From the NCBI RefSeq assembly GCF_031326205.1, contig NZ_CP133721.1:62001-126000 (forward strand): a stretch of DNA of 64,000 nt. Reading direction: 5' to 3'. Below, piece by piece: positions 7,582-15,457 of the stretch; position 1 is the first letter of the stretch, and each line of letters starts with the position of its first letter. Made by a program: the position numbers and the translations under genes. This DNA comes from Flavobacterium sp. 20NA77.7 (GTDB lineage Bacteria; Bacteroidota; Bacteroidia; Flavobacteriales; Flavobacteriaceae). The notes beneath the pieces were generated by a model. It was not told where the DNA came from and ran no database searches. It saw only the letters and a list, made by a program, of their open reading frames with translations.

Positions 7582-9375
7582 TTATTCATTTTTGTAAAAG
7601 TCGGAAATTTTTTTGGCTTTTGAAACACCTACAACTTCAGAAATTTGTTTTTCTGTTGCTTCTTTAATTCTTTTTACACTTTTAAATTGTTTTAAAAGGG
7701 TAATCATTGTTTTTTCTCCAATACCAGGTATGGTTTCAATACTTGTTTGAAGTGCGGCTTTACTTCTTTTATCGCGATGATGTGTAATGCCAAATCGATG
7801 CGCTTCATTACGTAAATGTTGAATAGTTTTCAGTGTTTCTGATTTTTTGTCTAAATACAACGGAACAGGATCTTCGGGATAAAACAACTCTTCAAGGCGT
7901 TTAGCAATACCTATAATGGCTATTTTTCCTCGAAGTTCTAATTGTTCTAAACTTTTTAGCGCAGCAGACAATTGCCCTTTACCTCCATCAATAATAATAA
8001 GCTGAGGCAAAGGCTCGTTTTCTTCTAGAAGACGCTTGTATCTTCTGTAAACCACTTCTTCCATAGACGCAAAATCATTTGGTCCTTCTACTGTTTTTAT
8101 ATTAAAATGGCGGTAGTCTTTTTTGCTTGGTTTACCGTCTTTAAAAACTACGCAAGCCGAAACAGGGTTTGTTCCTTGTATGTTTGAGTTATCAAAACAC
8201 TCAATGTGTCTTGGCTCTACAGAAAGTCTTAAATCTTTCTTCATTTGAGCCATTATGCGATTAGTGTGCCGGTCTGGATCAACAATTTTAATTTGTTTTA
8301 ATTGGTCTAATCGAAAATATTTTGCATTGCGCTCAGATAAATCTAAAACGGCTTTTTTATCCCCTAATTTAGGTACATTAATTTTTATATTTTCTCCTAA
8401 ATCAATTTCAAAAGGGACTACTATTTCTCTTGAAGTTAACTGAAAACGTTCGCGCAATTCAATAACCGCTAAAGGCAATAGTTCTTGGTCAGTTTCATCA
8501 AGTTTTTTCTTTAATTCTAAGGTATGTGACCTGATGATGGCCCCGTGTGAAATTTGAAGAAAATTAACATATGCCATGCTTTCATCTGATACAATGGAAA
8601 ACACGTCAACGTTTGTAATTTTTGGATTTAAGATAGTTGATTTGGCTTGGTAATTTTCTAAAATTTCTATTTTTTCTTTTATTTTTTGCGCTTCTTCAAA
8701 CTGCATATTGACAGCTAATTGTGTCATTACATTTTTAAAATCCTTAAGACTTTCTTTAAAATTTCCTTTTAAAATTTCACGAATCGCTTGAATTTGATTT
8801 TGATATTTGTCTAATGATTCATAACCTTCACAAGGTCCTTTGCAGTTGCCTATATGGTATTCTAAACATACTTTGTATTTATGACTATCAACGTTGTTTT
8901 TTGATAAATCATAGTTGCATGTTCTGAGGGGGTAAAGTTCTTTAATTAATTCTAGAAGCGTATTTACAGTTTTGAAATTTGTATAAGGGCCAAAATATTC
9001 CGAACCGTCTTTAATCATTTTTCTTGTCGAAAAAACGCGTGGAAATGGTTCTTTTTTAATGCAAATCCAAGGATAGGTTTTGTCGTCCTTTAATAATACG
9101 TTATAGCGAGGTTGTAATTTTTTGATTAAATTATTTTCTAATAAAAGCGCATCCGTTTCGGTAGGAACCACGATGTGTTTAATGTGCACAATTTTTTTTA
9201 CTAGTACTGCTGTTTTGTAGTTATCATGCTGTTTTGTAAAATAAGATTGCACTCTCTTTTTAAGGTTTTTAGCTTTTCCTACATATAAAATCTTACCTTC
9301 TTTGTCATAGTATTGGTATACACCCGGACTGTCGGGTAAAGTTTGAATTTGAAGTTCTACGGGATTAAGCGTCAT
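7582..9375 (-). CDS. uvrC: UvrABC excinuclease subunit C
   Basis: UvrC makes both incisions around a DNA lesion in nucleotide excision repair. The 597-residue protein has all the usual parts: an N-terminal GIY-YIG nuclease domain (SPGVYQYYDKEGKILYVGKAK, residues 16-36, continuing to about 95), a UVR motif near 205-240 (FEEAQKIKEKIEIL), the RNase H-like second nuclease domain (ECFDNSNIQG near 390, DGGKGQL near 465), and a C-terminal helix-hairpin-helix pair (ETIPGIGEKT). It is the first gene of a two-gene operon with the patatin-barrel protein. Confidence 0.97.
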   Translation of the reverse strand: MTLNPVELQIQTLPDSPGVYQYYDKEGKILYVGKAKNLKKRVQSYFTKQHDNYKTAVLVKKIVHIKHIVVPTETDALLLENNLIKKLQPRYNVLLKDDKTYPWICIKKEPFPRVFSTRKMIKDGSEYFGPYTNFKTVNTLLELIKELYPLRTCNYDLSKNNVDSHKYKVCLEYHIGNCKGPCEGYESLDKYQNQIQAIREILKGNFKESLKDFKNVMTQLAVNMQFEEAQKIKEKIEILENYQAKSTILNPKITNVDVFSIVSDESMAYVNFLQISHGAIIRSHTLELKKKLDETDQELLPLAVIELRERFQLTSREIVVPFEIDLGENIKINVPKLGDKKAVLDLSERNAKYFRLDQLKQIKIVDPDRHTNRIMAQMKKDLRLSVEPRHIECFDNSNIQGTNPVSACVVFKDGKPSKKDYRHFNIKTVEGPNDFASMEEVVYRRYKRLLEENEPLPQLIIIDGGKGQLSAALKSLEQLELRGKIAIIGIAKRLEELFYPEDPVPLYLDKKSETLKTIQHLRNEAHRFGITHHRDKRSKAALQTSIETIPGIGEKTMITLLKQFKSVKRIKEATEKQISEVVGVSKAKKISDFYKNE

Positions 9376-9396
9376 GAAAAAGAGTTATTTCTTTTA

Positions 9397-9404
9397 CAAA
9401 TTTA
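9397..9404 (-). promoter_or_regulatory. -7 box of uvrC
   Basis: TAAATTTG on the minus strand matches TAnnTTTG, 21 bases before the uvrC start. The upstream element is poor (TTTA). Confidence 0.4.
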
Positions 9405-9485
9405 TAGAATTTAAATCTAAACGTGGCTAACTATTTTTAAAAAGGTTCTTCATTTAGTTTAGGTATAATTTTAGTACATTCGCAA

Positions 9486-9492
9486 AAAGGAG
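9486..9492 (+). promoter_or_regulatory. Strong Shine-Dalgarno site before the folate enzyme gene
   Basis: AAAGGAG ends 8 bases before the ATG at 9501. This is unusual here because most starts in the window have AT-rich leaders without a Shine-Dalgarno sequence, and it supports the chosen start. Confidence 0.6.
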
Positions 9493-9500
9493 TCTTAAAA

Positions 9501-10064
9501 ATGATTAAAAAAGAAGTGAGACAAAAGTATAAATTGTTGCGACAAGAATTGCCTACAGACCAAGTAGAGGAAAAGAGTTTAGCAATTGCTAATCAAGTAT
9601 TACAACTTGACTGTTGGGATAAAACCACCTACCATATTTTTTTACCCATTGTTTCGCAAAAAGAAGTTAATACAGAATATATATTGCAAATATTAGCAGG
9701 AAAAGATAAAAATATAGTGGTGTCTAAAGCCGATTTTGAAACTAGAGAAATGACACATTTTTTATTGACCGATGCTACTAAAATTAAAGAGAATCATTAT
9801 CAAATTCCAGAGCCTGTTGATGGTATTGAAGTCCCAAGTTATAAGATAGACGTGGTGTTCGTCCCTTTATTAGCATATGATGGAAAAGGAAATAGAGTAG
9901 GTTATGGAAAAGGATTTTATGACAAATTTTTAGCTTCTTGCCGGCCCGATTGTATAAAAATAGGCTTGTCTTTTTTTACACCAGAACAATCCGTTGAATC
10001 GGTTGATTTATTGGATGTTAAACTTGATTTTTGTGTTACACCAGACACCATTTATCGTTTTTAA
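9501..10064 (+). CDS. 5-formyltetrahydrofolate cyclo-ligase
   Basis: An ATP-dependent enzyme that converts 5-formyltetrahydrofolate to 5,10-methenyltetrahydrofolate and returns a stored folate to the one-carbon pool. The 187-residue length fits the family. The basic N-terminus (MIKKEVRQKYKLLRQELP) and the signature VPLLAYDGKGNRVGYGKGFYDKFL (residues about 117-140), which forms the substrate and nucleotide pocket, are both present. It stands alone, divergent from uvrC, with a strong Shine-Dalgarno site. Confidence 0.93.
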   Translation: MIKKEVRQKYKLLRQELPTDQVEEKSLAIANQVLQLDCWDKTTYHIFLPIVSQKEVNTEYILQILAGKDKNIVVSKADFETREMTHFLLTDATKIKENHYQIPEPVDGIEVPSYKIDVVFVPLLAYDGKGNRVGYGKGFYDKFLASCRPDCIKIGLSFFTPEQSVESVDLLDVKLDFCVTPDTIYRF

Positions 10065-10100
10065 CAGTTGTTTCAAACAGATCATATAAATATATTTTAC

Positions 10101-10108
10101 TATATTTG
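10101..10108 (+). promoter_or_regulatory. -7 box of the small membrane protein gene
   Basis: TATATTTG matches TAnnTTTG exactly, 24 bases before the ATG at 10133. The upstream TTG element is not clear. Confidence 0.45.
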
Positions 10109-10132
10109 TTCATAACCCTTAAAAATTAAACT

Positions 10133-10555
10133 ATGTTACAAATGTTTCATTCTACAATAGCTTATGCGGTTTTAGCATTGTTATTGGTTTCCACAATTAA
10201 TGCCTTTATGGGTATTTCAGCAAAAAGAAATTTTACAAAAAAAGACAGAAGTTTAGCTTTAGTAGCGTTAATTTTTAGTCATATTCAATTGGTTGTTGGA
10301 TTAGCGCTTTGGTTTAATTCTCCTGTTGGTAAAGCAGCTTTAGGACAAATGTCAAATCCTGCATTAAGATTAACAGCTATGGAGCACCCGTTAATCAATA
10401 TTATTGCACTAGTACTGATTACAATAGGTTGGTCAAAACATAAAAAAGAAGAAAGCAGTAACGGAAAATTCAAGAAAATTGCTTATTTATATGCTATAGG
10501 TTTAGTGCTGATCTTATCAAGAATTCCATGGAATTTATGGTTTCCAGCGTCTTAA
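10133..10555 (+). CDS. Small four-helix membrane protein, unknown function
   Basis: A 140-residue protein with four hydrophobic segments, at about residues 5-25, 40-62, 86-100 and 115-132. A His in helix 2 (LIFSHIQLVVG) and another in EHPLINIIAL are arranged somewhat like haem ligands, which is why relatives are sometimes labelled cytochrome B-like. I would not assign haem binding from this. Homologues are common in Flavobacteriaceae as conserved hypothetical proteins. It has its own promoter, and rlpA follows after a short gap. Confidence 0.75.
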   Translation: MLQMFHSTIAYAVLALLLVSTINAFMGISAKRNFTKKDRSLALVALIFSHIQLVVGLALWFNSPVGKAALGQMSNPALRLTAMEHPLINIIALVLITIGWSKHKKEESSNGKFKKIAYLYAIGLVLILSRIPWNLWFPAS

Positions 10556-10608
10556 ATTAAATTTCTTTTACGTTCGTTTTTGTGCGCAAAATGCCTAAAC
10601 AGTTTAAA

Positions 10609-11061
10609 ATGAAAAAATTAGTATATATACTTCCATTACTTTTTGTGTTCTTTCAACAAAAGGATAAAGTAAAAACAACGACTGATGCTCAAAAATCTGG
10701 AGTGAAAATAGTTGTAGATACGATTAAAAAAGACACCTTAAAAGCAGTTGAAAAACTAGAGATGTACCATAAAGGCGCTCACGCATCTTATTATGCTAAT
10801 CGATTTAATGGAAGACGTACGGCAAGTGGTGTTAGGTTTAGTAATAAAGGGCTTACTTGTGCGCATCGAAAATTGCCTTTTGGAACCAAGTTAAAAGTAA
10901 CAGGAGTAAAAACAAAAAAGGTTGTTTATGTTACGGTTACTGATAGAGGACCTTTTCACAAGAATCGACACATTGACTTAACAAAAAAAGCTTTTGACAT
11001 GATAAAGCCAGCGTCATATGGCGGCCACATTGAAGTGGATATTGAATTAGTTAAGAAATAA
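10609..11061 (+). CDS. rlpA: RlpA-like septal ring lytic transglycosylase
   Basis: A secreted double-psi beta-barrel protein that acts on peptidoglycan glycan strands. The RlpA domain is clear: ASYYANRFNGRRTASGVRF, then KLPFGTKLKVTGV, and the catalytic-site TVTDRGPFHKNRHIDLT (Asp and His). There is no SPOR domain, so this is the short form. I start at the ATG at 10609 (MKKLVYILPLLFVFF, a signal peptide). In-frame upstream starts exist (GTG 10582, ATG 10591), but they would put a basic stretch before the signal and lie in the likely promoter region. It ends at a terminator shared with the convergent CYTH gene. Confidence 0.9.
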   Translation: MKKLVYILPLLFVFFQQKDKVKTTTDAQKSGVKIVVDTIKKDTLKAVEKLEMYHKGAHASYYANRFNGRRTASGVRFSNKGLTCAHRKLPFGTKLKVTGVKTKKVVYVTVTDRGPFHKNRHIDLTKKAFDMIKPASYGGHIEVDIELVKK

Positions 11062-11064
11062 TAA

Positions 11065-11095
11065 AAAGCCTTTTACCATTCCGTAAAAGGCTTTT
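11065..11095. terminator. Bidirectional terminator between rlpA and the CYTH gene
   Basis: AAAAGCCTTTTAC (11065-11077) and GTAAAAGGCTTTT (11083-11095) form a perfect 13-base stem with a 6-base loop, with T-rich ends in both directions. The right arm also encodes the last residues and stop codon of the CYTH gene. Confidence 0.85.
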
Positions 11096-11540
11096 CACTT
11101 AAATAGGCATTGTAGTAACGCTCATCATGGGTTACTTCTTCTCCAAGCCAACTTGGTTTTTCAAAATTTTCGTCGGCAGTTGTAAGTTCTATTTCTGCAA
11201 CAACCAAACCTTTATTTGCCCCTTCAAACACATCCAGTTCAAACACATGTGTTCCTTTTTGAATGGCATAACGTGTTTTTTCAATAACTCCTTTTTCGCA
11301 AAGCAAAAGTAAGGCCTCGGCTTCATGTAATTGAATTTCTTTTTCCCATTCAAAGCGAGTAGTGCCCGTGGCGTCACTTTTTCCTTTTATGGTTAAATAG
11401 CCTTTATCGTTTTTTATTCGAACTCTAACCGTGCGTTCAGGATTACGATTTAAATACCCTTGCGCTATTTTGGCTTCAGCATATGCTTCTGAAATACCCG
11501 CTAAAGAAGTAACTAAAAATTTTCGTTCAATTTCTTGCAT
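11073..11540 (-). CDS. CYTH domain protein (triphosphate tunnel metalloenzyme)
   Basis: CYTH proteins bind triphosphates in a beta-barrel tunnel; bacterial members hydrolyse inorganic triphosphate or related substrates. The N-terminal ExExK signature is present as QEIERKF at residues 2-8, and acidic and basic tunnel strands follow (RVRIKNDKGYLTIKGK, FELDVFEGANKGLVVAEIEL). The ATG at 11540 puts the signature at the very N-terminus, as in the family, giving 155 residues. A GTG-started extension to 11627 would add 29 atypical residues overlapping dinB. The exact substrate is unknown. Its 3' end lies inside the shared terminator hairpin. Confidence 0.88.
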   Translation of the reverse strand: MQEIERKFLVTSLAGISEAYAEAKIAQGYLNRNPERTVRVRIKNDKGYLTIKGKSDATGTTRFEWEKEIQLHEAEALLLLCEKGVIEKTRYAIQKGTHVFELDVFEGANKGLVVAEIELTTADENFEKPSWLGEEVTHDERYYNAYLSEKPFTEW

Positions 11541-11630
11541 CTTTTTTAAATCTAAAAAATCAAAATAACGGAAAAAATTAGAATAAACAGCTGTTTTTAT
11601 ACCTAAAAATTTCTGTAATTTGTGCAACTT

Positions 11631-12707
11631 ATGGAAGTTTTACAACGAAAAATAATACATATTGACATGGATGCTTTTTATGCTTCTGTGGAGCAACATG
11701 ATTTTCCAGAATTAAAAGGAAAACCCATTGCGGTAGGTGGAAGCGAAGTGCGAGGTGTAGTAAGCGCTGCCAGTTATGAAGCACGAAAATTTGGCGTAAG
11801 AAGCGCCATGAGTGGCGTGCAAGCTGCTCGTTTATGTCCGACATTAATTTTTGTAAAACCCCGTTTTGACAGGTATAAAGAGGTTTCAAAACAAATTAGA
11901 GAAATTTTTTTAGACTATACCGATTTAGTTGAGCCGCTTTCGCTTGACGAGGCCTATTTAGATGTTACCGAGAATAAAAAAGGCAATCCTAGTGCTTCTT
12001 TACTTGCCCAAGAAATTAGAAATAGAATTTTTGAAAAAACCGGATTAACTGCTTCAGCAGGGATTTCAGTTAATAAATTCATTGCAAAAATAGCTAGCGA
12101 TTACCATAAACCCAATGGACAAAAAACGGTTTCTCCTGATGAGGTTGAAACGTTTGTTGAACAGCTTGATGTTAAAAAATTTTATGGAATAGGAAAAGTT
12201 ACGGCTGAAAAAATGTACCAACTGGGCATTTACACGGGTAAAGATTTAAAAAGCAAAACACTTGACTATTTGGAACAACATTTTGGCAATAGTGGGCAGT
12301 CCTATTATAATTTATCGAGAGGGATTAGTTACAGTCAAGTAAAACCAAACAGAACGATTAAATCGATAGGTGCTGAGCGAACCTTTAATGAAAATTTATC
12401 TTCAGAAATTTATATGGAAAGCCGTTTGGAAAACATTGCCCATGAATTAGACAGACGGATAAAGAAATATAAAATTGCAGCTAAAACAATTACACTGAAA
12501 ATAAAATATTCTGATTTTACACAGCAGACAAGAAGTAAAACACTCGCTTATTTTATTGCCGATCAAAGTTTAATCTTTGATACGGCTAAGGAATTATTAT
12601 ATCAAGAAAAATTAAAAAATTCTGTACGCTTGTTAGGCATTTCTTTGTCTAATTTAAATACCAATCAAAAAAAGCAAGTGGTGGTACAATTGAAATTTGA
12701 GTTTTAG
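11631..12707 (+). CDS. dinB: DNA polymerase IV (Y-family, translesion)
   Basis: An error-prone lesion-bypass polymerase without proofreading. The catalytic acidic residues are in RKIIHIDMDAFYASVEQ (first Asp) and EPLSLDEAYLDVT (Asp-Glu pair). A thumb with helix-hairpin-helix (VKKFYGIGKVTAEKMYQLG) and the little-finger domain (GAERTFNENL onward) follow. The length of 358 residues is normal. I use the ATG at 11631; an in-frame GTG at 11622 would add three residues. The gene overlaps the convergent SIMPL gene by 4 bases at its 3' end. I saw no LexA-type box upstream. Confidence 0.95.
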   Translation: MEVLQRKIIHIDMDAFYASVEQHDFPELKGKPIAVGGSEVRGVVSAASYEARKFGVRSAMSGVQAARLCPTLIFVKPRFDRYKEVSKQIREIFLDYTDLVEPLSLDEAYLDVTENKKGNPSASLLAQEIRNRIFEKTGLTASAGISVNKFIAKIASDYHKPNGQKTVSPDEVETFVEQLDVKKFYGIGKVTAEKMYQLGIYTGKDLKSKTLDYLEQHFGNSGQSYYNLSRGISYSQVKPNRTIKSIGAERTFNENLSSEIYMESRLENIAHELDRRIKKYKIAAKTITLKIKYSDFTQQTRSKTLAYFIADQSLIFDTAKELLYQEKLKNSVRLLGISLSNLNTNQKKQVVVQLKFEF

Positions 12708-13396
12708 TCATTAATTTCTGTTTCTAATGATACCCTAACAATATATTCAATAAGTTGGCCGCTTGAACTAACACCCCTTCCGCCCATTGCTTTTCCATAG
12801 GTTTCAAATTCATTGTGTTCAGTAGAATATTTTTCTTCATGAGCACTGCTATTTGTGCTCATCCGTTTGATGCTGCCTGTTTTGATGTTCGCACTTGTTG
12901 CCAGTCTTTTTGTAATGTCTATAGCGTCTTTAACTGCAAGGTCTTGTGCTTGTTTTAATAAATCTTCCGAATTAGTGTTAAAATAAGAAACAGTTTGAAT
13001 TTTATTGAATTTTGTTTTTAAAAGTTCTTCCGTTACATCTTGCATTTTGGTTAAATCTAACAAGGTAAAAATAATTTTTTGAGAAGATTCAAACCCTACA
13101 AATACTTCTTTACTTGTTTTGTTGTCCCATTTGTAAGATTTATTTGTGGCAATGAGACTTACTTTTATGTCAGTTGTGTCTTTAACGTATTTTTTTATGC
13201 AATTTTTTACTGCTTCAGTTGTTTTTTGATTTTCGGTTACAGCCTCTCTAAGTGTGGGCTTTATGTGTTCAAGCTGTATGGTTAAGGTCGCTGCATTTGG
13301 AAAAGCAGAGGTTTTACCTAGTCCATTCACTTGAATGGTTTTTTGGGCGAATGTGAATTGCGTAGCTAAAAGAATAAGGAAAACGAGTTTTTTCAT
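12704..13396 (-). CDS. SIMPL (DUF541) domain protein, secreted
   Basis: A 230-residue protein with a signal peptide (MKKLVFLILLATQFTFAQ) followed by a SIMPL/DUF541 domain, seen as VNGLGKTSAFPNAATLTIQLE at the start of the mature protein, a region of Ala/Asp/Lys-rich helices (DLAVKDAIDITKRLA) and the terminal VRVSLETEI strand. The family is periplasmic or surface-exposed and of poorly defined function. The stop codon overlaps that of dinB by 4 bases, with no terminator between them. Confidence 0.88.
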   Translation of the reverse strand: MKKLVFLILLATQFTFAQKTIQVNGLGKTSAFPNAATLTIQLEHIKPTLREAVTENQKTTEAVKNCIKKYVKDTTDIKVSLIATNKSYKWDNKTSKEVFVGFESSQKIIFTLLDLTKMQDVTEELLKTKFNKIQTVSYFNTNSEDLLKQAQDLAVKDAIDITKRLATSANIKTGSIKRMSTNSSAHEEKYSTEHNEFETYGKAMGGRGVSSSGQLIEYIVRVSLETEIND

Positions 13397-13485
13397 AAAA
13401 GTTGTTTTTTTATTGTAAACGAAATGTAACTATTTATATTGTGGTTTTGTATAAAATATAATTTCCTTAAATCGGGTAAATCGTC

Positions 13486-13493
13486 TATATTTG
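13486..13493 (+). promoter_or_regulatory. -7 box of lepA
   Basis: TATATTTG matches TAnnTTTG exactly. It gives a leader of about 53 bases containing a small hairpin (AGCTT...AAGCT near 13503-13516). Confidence 0.5.
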
Positions 13494-13552
13494 CAGATTA
13501 ATAGCTTCTATAAGCTGCTGGTAACATTTGAACTTGATATTCGATTTGAATA

Positions 13553-15349
13553 ATGAAACACATTAGAAATTTTTGCATAATTGCACACATTGATCACGGA
13601 AAAAGTACGCTTGCTGACAGATTACTTGGAGCAACTCAAACGGTAACTGCTCGTGAAGAGAAAGCCCAATTGCTTGACAACATGGATTTAGAGCGTGAAC
13701 GTGGTATTACCATAAAAAGTCACGCCATTCAAATGGAGTATACTTACAAAGGTGAGCAGTATATTCTAAATTTAATTGACACTCCTGGTCATGTGGATTT
13801 TTCATATGAAGTATCTCGTTCTATTGCTGCTTGCGAAGGTGCTTTGTTAATTGTTGATGCCGCCCAAAGTATTCAAGCGCAAACTATTTCAAATTTATAC
13901 TTAGCATTAGAAAATGATTTAGAAATTATCCCTGTATTAAATAAAGTAGATTTGCCTTCTGCTAATCCTGAAGAGGTGAGTGATGATATTATTGATTTAC
14001 TAGGGTGCAAACTTGAAGATATTATTCATGCTTCTGGAAAAACAGGTTTTGGTGTAGAAAATATTTTAGCTGCTATTATTGAAAAAATTCCTGCTCCTAA
14101 AGGAAATAAAGAAGAACCATTACAAGCTTTAATATTTGATTCTGTTTATAATCCATTTAGAGGAATTGAAGTTATTTTTCGTGTAGTTAATGGTGAAATC
14201 AAGAAGGGTCAAAAAATTAAGTTCATGGCTACCGGGAAAGAATATTTTGCTGATGAGGTAGGAACGTTAAAACTGAATCAAGTACCCAAGGAAAAAGTAT
14301 CAACAGGCGATGTTGGCTATTTAATATCAGGCATTAAAGAAGCGAAAGAAGTAAAGGTGGGAGATACCATTACTGACGCTAAAGAACCTACTCAAAATAT
14401 GGTTTCTGGTTTTGAAGATGTAAAACCAATGGTGTTTGCTGGTATTTATCCTGTAGATACAGAAGATTATGAAGAGTTAAGAGCATCTATGGAGAAACTT
14501 CAATTGAATGATGCTTCATTGGTTTTTACAGCAGAAAGTTCGGCTGCCTTAGGTTTTGGTTTCCGTTGTGGTTTCTTAGGAATGTTACATATGGAAATTA
14601 TTCAAGAACGTTTAGAACGTGAGTTTAACATGACTGTTATCACTACTGTTCCGAACGTTTCCTATTTGGCTTATACTAAAAAAGAACCTGAAAAAGCTAT
14701 TGTAGTAAACAACCCAAGTGATTTACCAGAACCAAGTAAGTTAGACCGCGTAGAAGAACCCTATATCAAAGCAACTATTATTACGAAATCTGATTTTGTG
14801 GGTAACGTAATGAGTTTGTGTATTGAAAAAAGAGGATTGATTACAAATCAAACATATTTAACTACAGAGCGCGTGGAGTTAAATTTTGACATGCCTTTGG
14901 CAGAAATTGTATTTGATTTTTATGACCGCTTAAAAACGGTTTCTAAAGGATATGCTTCTTTTGATTATCACCCAATAGGCATGCGTGAATCTAATTTAGT
15001 TAAAATGGATATTTTGCTGAATGCAAATCAATTAGACGCTTTATCTGCCTTAATTCATGCTGACAATGCCTTTACCATAGGTAAAAAAATGTGTGAAAAA
15101 TTAAAAGAATTAATTCCTCGTCAGCAATTTGAAATACCTATTCAAGCTTCGATTGGAGCAAAAATTATAGCACGAGAAACTATAAAAGCTTTACGAAAAG
15201 ATGTAACAGCTAAATGTTATGGTGGAGATATTTCGCGTAAGAGAAAATTATTAGAAAAGCAAAAGAAAGGAAAAAAACGCATGCGACAAGTAGGTAATGT
15301 TGAAATCCCGCAAGAAGCATTTATGGCGGTATTAAAACTGAATGACTAA
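13553..15349 (+). CDS. lepA: Elongation factor 4 (LepA), ribosomal back-translocase
   Basis: A translational GTPase that acts on stalled or mistranslocated ribosomes. The G1 motif AHIDHGKST (residues 11-19), G2/G3 ([18 protein letters not shown]) and G4 NKVDLP are all present. The EF-G-like domains and the LepA-specific C-terminal domain follow ([23 protein letters not shown] near residues 545-567). The length of 598 residues is typical. The gene stands alone with its own promoter. Confidence 0.98.
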   Translation: MKHIRNFCIIAHIDHGKSTLADRLLGATQTVTAREEKAQLLDNMDLERERGITIKSHAIQMEYTYKGEQYILNLIDTPGHVDFSYEVSRSIAACEGALLIVDAAQSIQAQTISNLYLALENDLEIIPVLNKVDLPSANPEEVSDDIIDLLGCKLEDIIHASGKTGFGVENILAAIIEKIPAPKGNKEEPLQALIFDSVYNPFRGIEVIFRVVNGEIKKGQKIKFMATGKEYFADEVGTLKLNQVPKEKVSTGDVGYLISGIKEAKEVKVGDTITDAKEPTQNMVSGFEDVKPMVFAGIYPVDTEDYEELRASMEKLQLNDASLVFTAESSAALGFGFRCGFLGMLHMEIIQERLEREFNMTVITTVPNVSYLAYTKKEPEKAIVVNNPSDLPEPSKLDRVEEPYIKATIITKSDFVGNVMSLCIEKRGLITNQTYLTTERVELNFDMPLAEIVFDFYDRLKTVSKGYASFDYHPIGMRESNLVKMDILLNANQLDALSALIHADNAFTIGKKMCEKLKELIPRQQFEIPIQASIGAKIIARETIKALRKDVTAKCYGGDISRKRKLLEKQKKGKKRMRQVGNVEIPQEAFMAVLKLND

Positions 15350-15457
15350 ACAGGTGTTAAAAAAAGTTAAAAATAAAATAAAACTAATTTTTATTTACAA
15401 AACCTAAATTTAACATAATAAATTTATTACATTTATACAGAAAAATAGTTAGATGTA

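Noticed and set aside
10582..10608. GTG- or ATG-started extensions of the RlpA-like protein
   Set aside because: They would place basic residues before a good signal peptide that begins at 10609.
11541..11627. GTG-started 29-residue extension of the CYTH protein
   Set aside because: The family signature ExExK begins at the inner Met, and the extension overlaps the dinB start region.
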